64,000 nt of DNA from Tubiluchus corallicola. Lineage: Eukaryota; Priapulida; Priapulimorpha; Priapulimorphida; Tubiluchidae. Shown piece by piece: positions 37,776-46,560 of this stretch (positions are counted from its first letter, which is position 1; each line of letters begins with the position of its first letter). The position numbers were made by a program, and so were the translations under genes. The stretch spans positions 248,001 to 312,000 of the forward strand of contig JAQGDQ010000233.1 of NCBI GenBank assembly GCA_030141605.1, written 5' to 3'. Below the pieces are notes generated by a model. That model ran no database searches. It was given only the letters and a program-made list of their open reading frames with translations, and was not told the DNA's origin.

Positions 37776-40700
37776 CAAGATTCCCTAGCCATAGTTTATC
37801 TCACATTTTAACCACTGGTGTAAACTCCTTTCATATGGACTTGCAGGTTTTACAATAGCATGATTATAAATAAAGATAAGAACCTGAATATACATGTAGA
37901 GTAAGTATATGTTGTTATACTACGTCTTCAAGAACAAACATAAAGTTTGTAAAGCAGTTATTACTGTATAAGGACTATGGACAAAAATAAAATATCATCG
38001 GGAGTTTTCAAACGCATCCAGGAAGATAATTCTTATTAAAATGTGAAATGTGATTTTTCTGAATAAAAATTGCCAAAAAGCGGCTTGTAAAACTTGACTT
38101 TAAAACTTCCAGAAAGATAATGAATATATAACATGTACAGACAAACCAAATGTGCAAAAAAACCACAATATTTAGTGTAAGAAAAATTAATGTTTGTACC
38201 ACTCTATCCACCATAACAGAAAATCTGTATTTTTAACTGTTTTTGTTTGTTCAAAAATAGGTAAATATCGGGCTTTTGTTGCCGGACAAGGACCGAATAT
38301 GGACACCGACTTTTACTGGAATTCAGACTTAAAGTCTGGAGCAGTTCATCCCTAAAATGATTAAGAAAAACAAGAGCATCTACGTAAATTATAGTGCAAA
38401 CCAACCAGAATATTTAAAACAGATATGTAATTTTCATCTGCTAGAATTATTTTGAGTGAGAACACACATTCTGAGAATTAAAAAATAAATCATTGTAATA
38501 CAAGCACAAATTTTGTAAAACTTTTTAATTCTGAAAACCATAACAACAATCAATTAGTATTACTAAATACTAACTGTCATTCAACTGTATGATAAATATT
38601 TTTCCTGGGTTACTGCTTGAGTTTTTCTAAATAAGGCAATTATGTACTACACTTTGTCTAAAGTGGCATACATGAGAATGCATATGTATAAAGATTAGAT
38701 GTTCAAAGTACACTGGGGCATAAGCAAATAAAAATGGCCCTCAGTGTACTTTTTGCAAACTGTACAACAAATTTTACAAGTCATCATCTTCCTGGATCTG
38801 CAACATTCACTGACACAGTCAACAAAAACCTCGAGATATATTACTAAGTAAACTCTGTACTTTGTAATTCCTCATAATATTAGAATTTGTAATCTGTCAG
38901 CAAATGAACTTGTTTATCTGCTTCTTCATAGCGATTAACACTTAAATATAACTGTTAATATTCAAGTAATTACGCTTGTACAGAAATTTACATTTCCAAC
39001 TAAGTGCTTCTAACCATTATATTAATTTACATTGTTTGCATTGTAATATAATGTCATCTCAACATTATGTTATGTATGTATCTATATTGCTAGTACTCAT
39101 ACTGTAATGCTCCTATTTCTTGTTTATTGTCTGCACTCTCCTAAGTGTTACTATTAGTTGTAAACTTGGCTGTTCAAGCCATATTGTAATCTTTGTTAAT
39201 CAATAAAACTACATTTAAACTAAACTAAAACCTCAATACATGTATAATAATCCTCATGCACCAACTGCTATGGAGACAAAAACAGGGTATGCAGCTCCTG
39301 CAACACCTGGCTAATTCTTGTGGATCAAAGGGAAAAAAGGCAATGAAAATGTTTCTGCAGCCAAGACTTGATCATGAGACCCCTGCTTTCCACACAAGTA
39401 GTTCATTAACAGATCTATCAAGAGTTTGTTCAAAAGAAATCACAATTCTAATCGTGTAATAACAAACGCAAATTTCTTCAGGCAAAGTATGTATATCTAT
39501 AGATAGACATGTAATGTATTATACATAATTATGTAGAGTAATTATAATAAATTATTTACGTTAATTAATTAAGATTAATGTACATGGTTATAAGGTATAA
39601 TGACACGAAGCTTTAATGCTGTTAAGGAAACAGCTCTTGTGATTGGCAAGAACAGAAAATTGACAAGTCATTTGATTTACGATTCTACGATTTAAGCCCG
39701 TAGTCTCAAGCTTATGAAGCAGATGTTGCACCAACCAATCCACCATGCAACTTGGTTTATGAAATACTTCTTTCTTTATAAATGTTTTATTCTATCAGAG
39801 ATGTTGAATATTGAAGAACATCATGAGGTGTAGGGCACTGAGTAGGGCTAAATTCGCAGAAAACCAGTACAGTATATGGGCATCCCAAGTAGGGCAGTGG
39901 TGATTTCTTCCATTCTTTTAACTTTACATCAAGAATTTTATCTGTTTACCGCACTTAGGAGAAAACAATTATTTGACAAAGAGATAGTGAAATGGATCAC
40001 CTGTCTGTGAAGACAGACAAAATAAAAAATGATATACCTTAACCAAATGTTGGGATTGCCAAAAAAGGAGTCTTATTTCAGCTCAAAAAGATTAATCTTG
40101 AAGCCAAATTTAATATTGCTTGTTTGACTAGCTCAGAATAAGGTTATCTTATCTTGTCAGATGTATAATTCATATTTAATAAGTTATTCAAAGTATATTG
40201 ACATTTTCAATCATTATTATTAAATAAACAAGGACAACGGACGCTGCCACTAAGGTTAACTGAACTCAATTTGTGACCTATCTCTAGTGCCCTACTTGGA
40301 CAGCCCATGTACGCGTGTGCTACGTGGGTTAGCCATGTACACCGCGGGCTACTCAGGCTAGCTCATGTACGGCACTATGCGCTACTTCAGCTAGTGCCCT
40401 ACTCTGCTCTCGACACAAGGTATGTGACATCATTCGACAAAGTTTCACTTACAGCACATTTTCCTCTAACATCAGTTTCTTAAATAAAATAAATTCATTT
40501 ATATATTAGTGACTTAATAAGTAACTGGCTAGAGAATTTGACATAAAAACAAAAGTGAAGTGAAGTGAAATCACAAACCTGACAGAAAGCGTGAAGTCAC
40601 CAGGAGTGGTTTTCGATGGACGTGCCAAAAAACTGCCATCACAGCCCTTCTCTAAAAGCAACTTTTCTGCATCAATTCCAGAAATGTGAGGATGAAACCA

Positions 40701-43557
40701 CCTGCAACAAGTTTTTAGAAGATATATATTGCAAAATATATTGTAAAAGGCAGTAACTAAAGGTACAGATCCGTATCCGGAACTGCAGCAACTAGAAATA
40801 CGGATCCGTGTCTCGAAAGCATTTACTAGAAAATACGGATTGATCCGTACGGCGAACGATATTAACAAGAAAATACGGATCGCCGTACCGCGAAAGATAT
40901 TAACGAGAAATATGGTTCACCGTCAGAGAGGGGCTATATATCACTTTCTTGTTTATCCGCAACCTCAAAATACACAACTGTAAATATCCGCATCCACTAG
41001 ATTCGCAGATTGAGTGAAATTGAATATCCTCATAGATATCCATATTATGTAATCCCTAGATAGGACACGCGGTGAATGCGCACAACACCTCGTCATATTA
41101 CAGTGAGTGAGTCATACTTTATTACTATAGCGTAAACATAGTGTTTGCCCATTTTTGGTATCAAAAAAGCGTTTACCCCCGTTTGCATACAAAAAACAAC
41201 AGGATTAGATTAAAAAAAATTTTCTTATATTATGCTGAACGTTTAGGTTTTTTCTGATATGAATATGTTTATATTATCAAATTGAATACATATGTGTCTT
41301 CCCATTGTAACAATTTTGTCTCACTAATTAGCATTGTTAGTGCACGAACATTTAATAATATAATGGATCACATAAGTTTAGGGTACTTGCTTGACGTTAG
41401 TTAATATTTCTACTGATAAACAGCTTTAAAAAGAATGTGAATATCCTATTACTGTGCATGCCCATTTTCATTTTTAATAATTATAAAATGTTTTTTACTG
41501 GAGTTCTGCTGCTTTACATGTAATTCTAAGGAAATTGCAACAACAGTGAGCTATTGTCTGCATAGTTGCAAAATTATTAGAATTTAATTATTCAGTTAGA
41601 ACATTTTTTACAAAATGCAAAATTCTAAAAGATTATTTTTGAAGTATCAAAGTGTTTTACTGCATTACTAAATGAGCATTCTACACTCACAGTGCACAAT
41701 ATTTTTTTGACAGGTCAACAGCCAAAAACTCTTCAAACAAACACTTTACGTACAGCATAATTAAACACATAATTACAGCAATAAGTGGTCCTTACATTGG
41801 GGCAATAGGCATTTGAGGCCTTCAAGTGGTCGAAATAGTTTAGTAAGGAGTTTTGTAACTGTTTTTCGGCATTAAGGATACAAAATTTAGGTTTTAATTC
41901 ACAAACAGAAATTATTGCTTTCTAATCAGTGAATTAACTAGTTTTCATGAACTAGCTCTATACATTACACATTATAAGTCACGACCAATTCAAACCTTTA
42001 ACCCCGAGGAATCTAAGAGAAAGTGAAGTTACTTGATACTTTAACTCAATATAAAGTGGATTAATGTGACAATCGAACATAATTATACTTATTGCAGCTT
42101 TCAGTTAAATGCAAACTTGTAAAATGGCCTTTTTATATTTTAATAGAAATGATGACGTATAAAACACTACAAAAATTGAATTGGAATAATTATGGCAGTA
42201 ATTGATAGTAGTACAGCTTTGATAAGCAAAATAATATAATAAGTAATTAATATGGGACCTGGCTCACATACAAAATAACAAACCAAGCAAGTAGTAGTGG
42301 CACGTTATAATGTCCATAGCATAAATTATTTGGCAACAGGTGCATGTAACAGTTCAGGTTATCACATTCACAACACTCTATAGAAAAAATACAGGCTAGT
42401 AGGTCATCATATTACAATACTCTAAGAAATTCATAACACACTAAGATTTAAACTATTGCAAACTGGCTTACTACACATCAAAATACTAAGTTTTTTGTAA
42501 AAATAAACAAAATGAAGCAAACAAACTATTAATTGGTACCTTATGCAACACACAGCACTATATCAAAGCTAACAATTTGCAAGACAATAAAAGGAGACTA
42601 ACTAATATTTACAGTGTAATTATTATATCACAAAGAAAAATGGTACCGAAGAAAAACGGTACGGCTACAGGCTGTATAATGCCATATCACCATTTTCATG
42701 ATGAAGAGCACTATGGCTTCAATTGTGTCAACACTCCCCTCTGTCACTTTGGTTACATCCTACTTGTTAGTCTCTGCCCAATCTGGGCTTCCCTGTTGTA
42801 AGCCAGCTGTAACATTACCACCTTAAGCTGATGAGTCTGATGCTATGAAACTTCTTGACTGTTTTCAATAAAATAGTTTATTTTGCTTAAATTTGTGCAG
42901 TTTGATGTTTTCTGTCAGTGATCTCACATGAAGTGGGCATGTACTTTTCAATGATGTGCAGGGCACATGGTCAAACGCCGTATGTCGTAAAAATTGTCAA
43001 AACCCGTATGTTTTGTAAATGTCACAAAAAGCACGGATCCATATTTGTTGCAAAAATAGTATTACAGAAAAGACGAGTACAGATCCGTACCTCTAGCCAC
43101 TGCCATTGTAAAAACACACAAAGAATAACATATCTAAATGCTGTCATCAATTTCAATTCATTGTAATTTCAAAAGCTATGAATTTTATGTTACTACAACT
43201 TTAATTCTTCTTTAACGTTACTAGTTGTGTGCACAAAAGCACTATGGTGAACTGTAACACTGTATATTTTACCACAACTACTGGTGGTCCAAAGTAAACA
43301 GAACTATAAAGTTACACATCAATAAAATATCATAGGCTGTTATAGCCTAAACACTAAACCAAAATCAATGGATTATTTGCACATTCACAAAGTATCACAC
43401 ACTACAATTAGTTGTTCTTACAGCAGTTTATATTTACTTCGTTAATTCAACGTTACGTTCTCCTATTATTATTGCAAAAGACGTGGTTGTGATCTAGAAT
43501 AGGCCTACTGCATACTCACCGGCGAGAACCTAAGGTAGCGTTATTTGTTCCAGCCAT
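23282..43557 (-). CDS. PTPN11: SHP2/corkscrew-type non-receptor protein tyrosine phosphatase, 15 coding exons
   Basis: Cytoplasmic tyrosine phosphatase with two SH2 domains. The family (SHP2 in vertebrates, corkscrew in Drosophila, ptp-2 in C. elegans) docks on phosphotyrosine adaptors and transmits receptor tyrosine kinase signals to Ras/MAPK. Fifteen exons join in phase to 612 residues plus stop: [13 protein letters not shown] leader, N-SH2 from W14, C-SH2, catalytic domain with WPD loop (W425-D427) and signature [10 protein letters not shown] (Cys461, Arg467), then a tail with YTNI (Y544), a PPPPIP stretch and YENV (Y592). Human SHP2 has about 593-597 residues, as I recall. All introns are GT-AG, and several exon lengths (123, 195, 117, 80, 68) equal those I recall for human PTPN11. 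Having both tail tyrosines and the Pro-rich run favours SHP2 over SHP1 (PTPN6), but in an invertebrate one gene is likely orthologous to both. I see no damaged exon; the gene looks functional. Confidence 0.97.
25792..26238. mobile_element. Pogo/Tigger-like MITE, TA-flanked (447 bp, SHP2 intron 11)
   Basis: The left terminus CAGTAAACTCCTCATAACTC is matched inverted by GTTATACGGAGTTTACTG. TA flanks are at 25790-25791 and 26239-26240. CAGTAAACTCC-type ends resemble Tigger/pogo-derived elements. No transposase ORF. Confidence 0.8.
26475..27333. mobile_element. Pogo/Tigger-like element, TA-flanked (859 bp, SHP2 intron 11)
   Basis: The left end CAGTCTAGCCTCGTTATCTC is matched inverted by GAGATAACGAGGCTAGACTG, a perfect 20-bp match, with TA at 26473-26474 and 27334-27335. 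Subterminal GGCGAGAGGCGAGTATGGCG motifs recur near both ends (26523 and 27279). No ORF. It lies about 235 bp from the preceding MITE in the same intron. Confidence 0.85.
28528..28693 (+). mobile_element. Right-end fragment of the 16.3-kb pogo-like family (SHP2 intron 10)
   Basis: GTGAAGGAAAAATATTGAGT ... TTATGCAGAGTTATTTGA ... GAGTCAATTAAGCAA ... GCGCCTACTATA follows the order of the last 150 bp of the element at 16268-17179. No left end was found nearby, so this is a truncated copy. Confidence 0.7.
29020..30330 (+). pseudogene. Decayed copy of a repetitive invertebrate ORF family (GERFHQDI type), in SHP2 intron 10
   Basis: Read across three frames with stops and frameshifts, the + strand shows, in order: [95 protein letters not shown]; a HGERFHQDI block; [21 protein letters not shown] recognise this from memory as a multi-copy uncharacterised protein family of cnidarians, arthropods and other invertebrates, with an LFIDSSK ... 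GERFHQDI ... LADYCW order. A mobile origin is likely but unproven. The copy is antisense to SHP2, carries a (TA)n expansion (29132-29164) and cannot be translated. Confidence 0.75.
29132..29164. repeat. (TA)n microsatellite
   Basis: Uninterrupted TA/AT dinucleotides inside the decayed ORF of SHP2 intron 10. Confidence 0.95.
33352..33412 (+). pseudogene. tRNA-Lys(TTT)-like pseudogene or SINE head (SHP2 intron 6)
   Basis: TTGGA CTTTTAA TCCAA (33374-33390) forms a perfect 5-bp anticodon stem with a 7-nt loop and anticodon TTT. An A-box-like GTCTAGTGGTTGCGG precedes it and a decayed B-box-like CAGTTTAAATCC follows. The acceptor and T stems do not pair properly, so this is not a working tRNA. It is probably a tRNA-derived SINE head or pseudogene. 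Confidence 0.6.
34225..34390 (-). mobile_element. LINE 3' tail fragment (SHP2 intron 5)
   Basis: On the - strand the end reads GGCTGTCTCCTCGACTGTAC ... TGTTGTACTGACTGTTGAAA then TAAATGATGATGAGTGAATG AATGAATG. An AATAAA-like end with a short tandem tail is typical of a CR1-like LINE 3' terminus. No coding part remains. Confidence 0.5.
35390..36240. repeat. Tandem duplication, unit about 360 bp (SHP2 intron 4)
   Basis: CGCTAGGCACA ... ACACTTCACTAACTAAG ... TATCTTGTCA ... GGCAAGAACATTTTAA-type phrases occur in the same order at about 35.4-35.75 and 35.76-36.1 kb, with a partial third unit to 36.24 kb. The units have diverged. A related segment (TCTTTCAAACAGG ... AATGCTAA) occurs at 1131-1215, so part of the unit is a dispersed repeat. 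Confidence 0.65.
36252..36312. repeat. (TG)n(CG/TG)n(TA)n microsatellite
   Basis: TG repeats with interspersed CG steps pass into TA repeats inside SHP2 intron 4. Confidence 0.9.
37641..37772. repeat. Long (CA)n(TA)n microsatellite (SHP2 intron 2)
   Basis: CA repeats pass through TACATA steps into about 84 bp of uninterrupted AT dinucleotides. It lies about 390 bp from exon 3. The TA run is self-complementary and likely to vary in length. Confidence 0.95.
39080..39225 (+). mobile_element. Possible LINE 3' tail (SHP2 intron 2)
   Basis: TTGTAAACTTGGCTGTTCAA GCCATATTGTAATC ... AATCAATAAAAC resembles the 3' end of CR1-like LINEs and has an AATAAA near its end. The assignment rests on this short resemblance only. 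Confidence 0.35.
39829..40421 (-). mobile_element. Non-autonomous TIR element, copy 2 (SHP2 intron 2)
   Basis: Inverted, diverged copy of the element at 6922-7541. The reverse complement shares TGTCGAG near the end, GTACATGGGCTGTCCAAGTAGG, CACTAGAGATAGGTC, CGTCCGTTGTCCTTGTTTAT, TTATTCTGAGCTAGT and ATATCATTTTTTATTTTGTC in the same order. Its TIRs are more decayed than those of copy 1. Comparing the two copies defines the family. Confidence 0.75.
40749..43104. mobile_element. MULE-like DNA element with 9-bp target duplication (2.36 kb, SHP2 intron 1)
   Basis: The left end GGCAGTAACTAAAGGTACAG ATCCGTA is matched inverted by the right end TACAGATCCGTACCTCTAGC CACTGCC, with a few mismatches. The 9-mer ATTGTAAAA lies immediately outside both ends (40740-40748 and 43105-43113), a perfect target-site duplication. 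Nine bases is the typical length for Mutator-like elements. Subterminal ATACGGATCCGT motifs recur at 40797-40880 and near 43.03 kb. The AT-rich interior has no transposase ORF, so the element is non-autonomous. It makes up most of SHP2 intron 1. Confidence 0.85.
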
Positions 43558-43789
43558 TTGTGCAACATTTATGATGTGCTATACCCCGTAGGATAAACTA
43601 GTTAAACTCAATGCTTGACAAAAAATAAAATGATTTTACGGTACAGCGTAAACCGCCTAACAAAAAGTTCCGCCATTAACTGTATGATGCTCATGGACCC
43701 GTGCCCCGTGGTAAGTGAGCGAGTCGGCTAGCAGAGCCCTCGTGTGACTGGAAAGGCAAACACATAACAAAATTCAAGTGTCATAAAAA

Positions 43790-44620
43790 TTGTGGTGTAT
43801 AATCATCACCTTCTGCCTTCAAAGTTAGAGATGCTCCACTGAGGTATTTTGTACGAAATCCATCCATGTAAGTAATCTACTTCCCTTGGCTTCTTTGATG
43901 GTTGAATCATTTCACTAAAAGCTTTAAATGTCTTCTGCGTTGACCCACCCAGTTAAGTCTTCTGCGTTTTATTATCCTGGTCCAATTTTTTTCTTGATTT
44001 TGTCATACAAATCTTTGTTACTTATAACTATTGGCCATTTTATTTGCAATAACGATCTGTATAAGCGCCGTGAAAGGCATCAATCTACAGCTGCTTATTT
44101 TCACTCAATGTCCACAATTCCGAATTGTATAGAAATATGGAAAACACTTTTTTATGCAAGTGTTGAAGATCCTAAGTTTCCAGCTTAGTCTAGTGTTCTT
44201 GCATGTTATTGGAGATATTTTTGAGCAAGCAGCCAGTGCCAGTATTCCCCTTCGTTTGATATCAAAGGTATTTACATTTCCTCAAGGATTAATCACTTTT
44301 GTGTTTATTGTTTAATGTGCAACCTCTCAGTTTTGCTTTCATTCACTCTTAAGTTCATTTCTTTAAGCTTTATTGGCAAGGTCTCAATTTTTTCTTTTGT
44401 CTTTGCCAAAAAACAAATATTGTATGTCAATGATGGCAGAGGGTTGTTTATGATGTTGCAGATGGATTGGTTCCTTGTAGAATTGATGTAAAGCAACACA
44501 CCAGTAGAAATTAAATAAAATGGGACTTTCCAAGATTTTTTTCTAGTGATTTTAACAAAGTCTTTCTGTTAACCAGAATCAAAGTTTTTGAACATGTGCA
44601 GTAAAAGTATATGAATAGAA
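43790..44620 (-). mobile_element. Dead LINE copy, RT palm to 3' end (same family as 5.9 kb)
   Basis: On the - strand: VNRKTLLKSLEK (near 44.55 kb) resembles the DFEKAFDSVxRxTLW block. ICFLAKTKEKIETLPIKLKE and MNLRVNESKTE match the segment after the YADD box, which here is changed to TYN. Further down, KWPIVISNKDLYDKIKK and RIIKRRRLNWVG match the tail seen at 5945-6230. Several stops and frameshifts separate these. It begins about 230 bp upstream of SHP2 exon 1 and may limit the promoter region. Confidence 0.75.
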
Positions 44621-44624
44621 TAGT

Positions 44625-45495
44625 CAGGAGATGCAATAAATTTTCAGCTAGAATTTTGTAAGTTTGTTTGTATCTTAACGGTTGATAAGCAGCTAGATTT
44701 GTGCCAATGTGCGTATGTATGCCAGATATGCGGTCAAATTTTGATGTTTTCAAATCTCACATTTAGTGTAAATTTTTAATGATAGATGCCGCGGCTGTGC
44801 TTTGCTCACATGTAGTAGGAATGTGTAATAACTGAACTTGCATACCAAAACCGCCCGTATGTCGGCATAATTAAAACTACGTTATGATGATTCTGCATCA
44901 AAATTTTGGTCTAATGTCAATTTTTCGTTTTTTATATAAAAACAAACGCTAAATATATTGGACTTTTATATTCTAACATCAAATTGTCAAGAAAATGTCC
45001 AGAAAATAATAAAAATTTAATTATATAGCCCCGTCCCCATTTCTCTGCCTAGAAACTGGTACTGCAATTGCAAGAAACTTGTGTTTCCAAACTCCGATAG
45101 TAGCTCGTGGAAGCAGTCATTTTGCTTCGGGTTTTTTCTGTTGACAAGCCCAAATCTTCATCAGGAAGAGCCATCTACTGGATTTAAATATAAGTTCAAT
45201 GTGCTCTTACAAAGTTCATAGCAACCACAATTTCGTACGGTTGCTAAGTGTTTTGTAGAGACGCGACAAAAAACAATGACTGACTTTAACAGCGATTTTC
45301 TCAAGATTACGTTTTTCACTGCAGAGACTGCACCTCTACTTCAACGTGGATTATCTGAGCTAGAAATAACATAGAGCGATGAGCTTGGTATCAAAATGAT
45401 CCTCATGAAATGGAGATTCAGGATATGTGATTAACCAGGAAACGTTAATTGCCGACTTATGGGCGATTTTGCTATGCAAGTATAAAATCGTATTC
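44625..45495. other. Non-coding stretch, nothing recognised
   Basis: No exon, TIR or repeat that I can support on either strand. Confidence 0.4.
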
Positions 45496-45499
45496 CGGC

Positions 45500-45567
45500 T
45501 GCAGTTCAATTCAGTTTATTGCACGAATATTACATACAAGTACATTGGCAAACTAACAAAAATAAGA
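45500..45567 (-). repeat. LINE-like 3' tail, copy 2
   Basis: The reverse complement reads TTGCCAATGTACTTGTATGT ... GTGCAATAAACTGAATTGAA, matching 6645-6720. It is likely a retroposed 3' end. Confidence 0.5.
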
Positions 45568-46059
45568 CAATAAATGTATAAAAGGCATTATACAACAAAA
45601 AACAGCTGTACTGTGACAAAAATAAAAAGCCCTTCAAATAAAACGTTTCAGTAAAACTTAGAGGTTTTTTTTATAAACCATTAATTAAATTTGCTAGGGG
45701 TAGTTGGAGTAAATACTTGACTGATTGGATTTCTAATCGCAGTCTAGTCGGCGAGTTGTTATTTTTAACAATCAACCTTTGAGTATTAAACGTGTGTCAA
45801 GCAGTCAACTGAAACAAAATTCAGTGATACGCGAAACACAAAATAGCACTACAGTATTCTCAATATAGTTGAATTATAATTATTATTTGGGGCTAACGCT
45901 GTAAGTGTTTGCTAGGTGAGATTTGGTCTGATCTCTAAACTTCGAGTTTGTCACATAGTATTCAATGGATTATAAAGGCAGAAATGACCTTTGTAGCATT
46001 TGATCTCAGAAATGAGAATTTTCGTGTTTTTTTAAACATTCACATGTTGAGCATGTTAT

Positions 46060-46560
46060 TTCTCAGGCCAATAGGGGGCATTGGAATGATAAAACGCTGC
46101 ATTTCATCACGTAGTGCAAAAGTTATTGTACCCTTTATAAAGCTGTAGTTAGGCCAATATCACCACAGTATGTTACTCTTAAAAACGCTTTAGAAAAAAC
46201 TCAATGGAGATGTATTAGTCTGGCGTCTGATATTCAACCTGACACTGTATCTTCTCTTGAACAACGCCATGATACTATAGATCTTATTAACTGTTATAAA
46301 GTCATTAGTGGTAGTTCTATTTTGCGTAGTGACAAATTTTTTTCTAGACCACTATGTTATTTACGTGGACACAATTCTAAATTATTTGTGCAATACTCTC
46401 GCGCTAATACCAGAGCTAATTTCTTCTCTTCTCACGTTGTAGGCCCTTGGAATTCGACTTAATAGTGAAACAGTTGATGCATCAAATCTGCCGCATTTTC
46501 GCAAATTGATGAGGAGACCGTCAATAACCAGGTTGTGGTAGGTTTCTTAGACTTCGCAAG
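46060..46560 (+). mobile_element. C-terminal RT fragment of a CR1/L2-like LINE
   Basis: Across two frames: RCISSRSAKVIVP (like the ..SRDAKVMVPLYKALVRP block), then LEKTQWRCISLA, INCYKVISG, RGHNSKLFVQYSRANTRANF and FSSHVVGPWNST, then SETVDASNLPHFRK. This order (LE.VQRR, YKI..G, RGH..KL, RxNFFSxRVVxxWNSLP) is the standard ORF2 C-terminus of CR1/L2/Rex-type LINEs. A frameshift after the first block and a stop after WNST mark it as dead. It is a different family from the elements at 5.9 and 43.8 kb. Confidence 0.85.

Larger units (their letters stand above)
37057..43557 (-). other. PTPN11: SHP2 start and N-terminal SH2 domain, exons 1-3
   Basis: Exon 1 (43520-43557) starts at an ATG in the context CACAAATGG and encodes [12 protein letters not shown] plus two bases. 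This leader is about eight residues longer than in human. Exon 2 (40579-40701) gives [38 protein letters not shown]; Arg40 is the FLVR-type phosphotyrosine-binding residue. Exon 3 (37057-37251) gives [19 protein letters not shown] and [10 protein letters not shown]. The NTGDFYDL segment includes the D'E loop that blocks the catalytic site in SHP2, so autoinhibition is expected to be conserved. Intron 1 (2.8 kb) is mostly a transposon. Confidence 0.95.

Noticed and set aside
37553-37792. 79-codon Tyr/Ile-repeat frame
   Set aside because: Translation of a (TA)n microsatellite.
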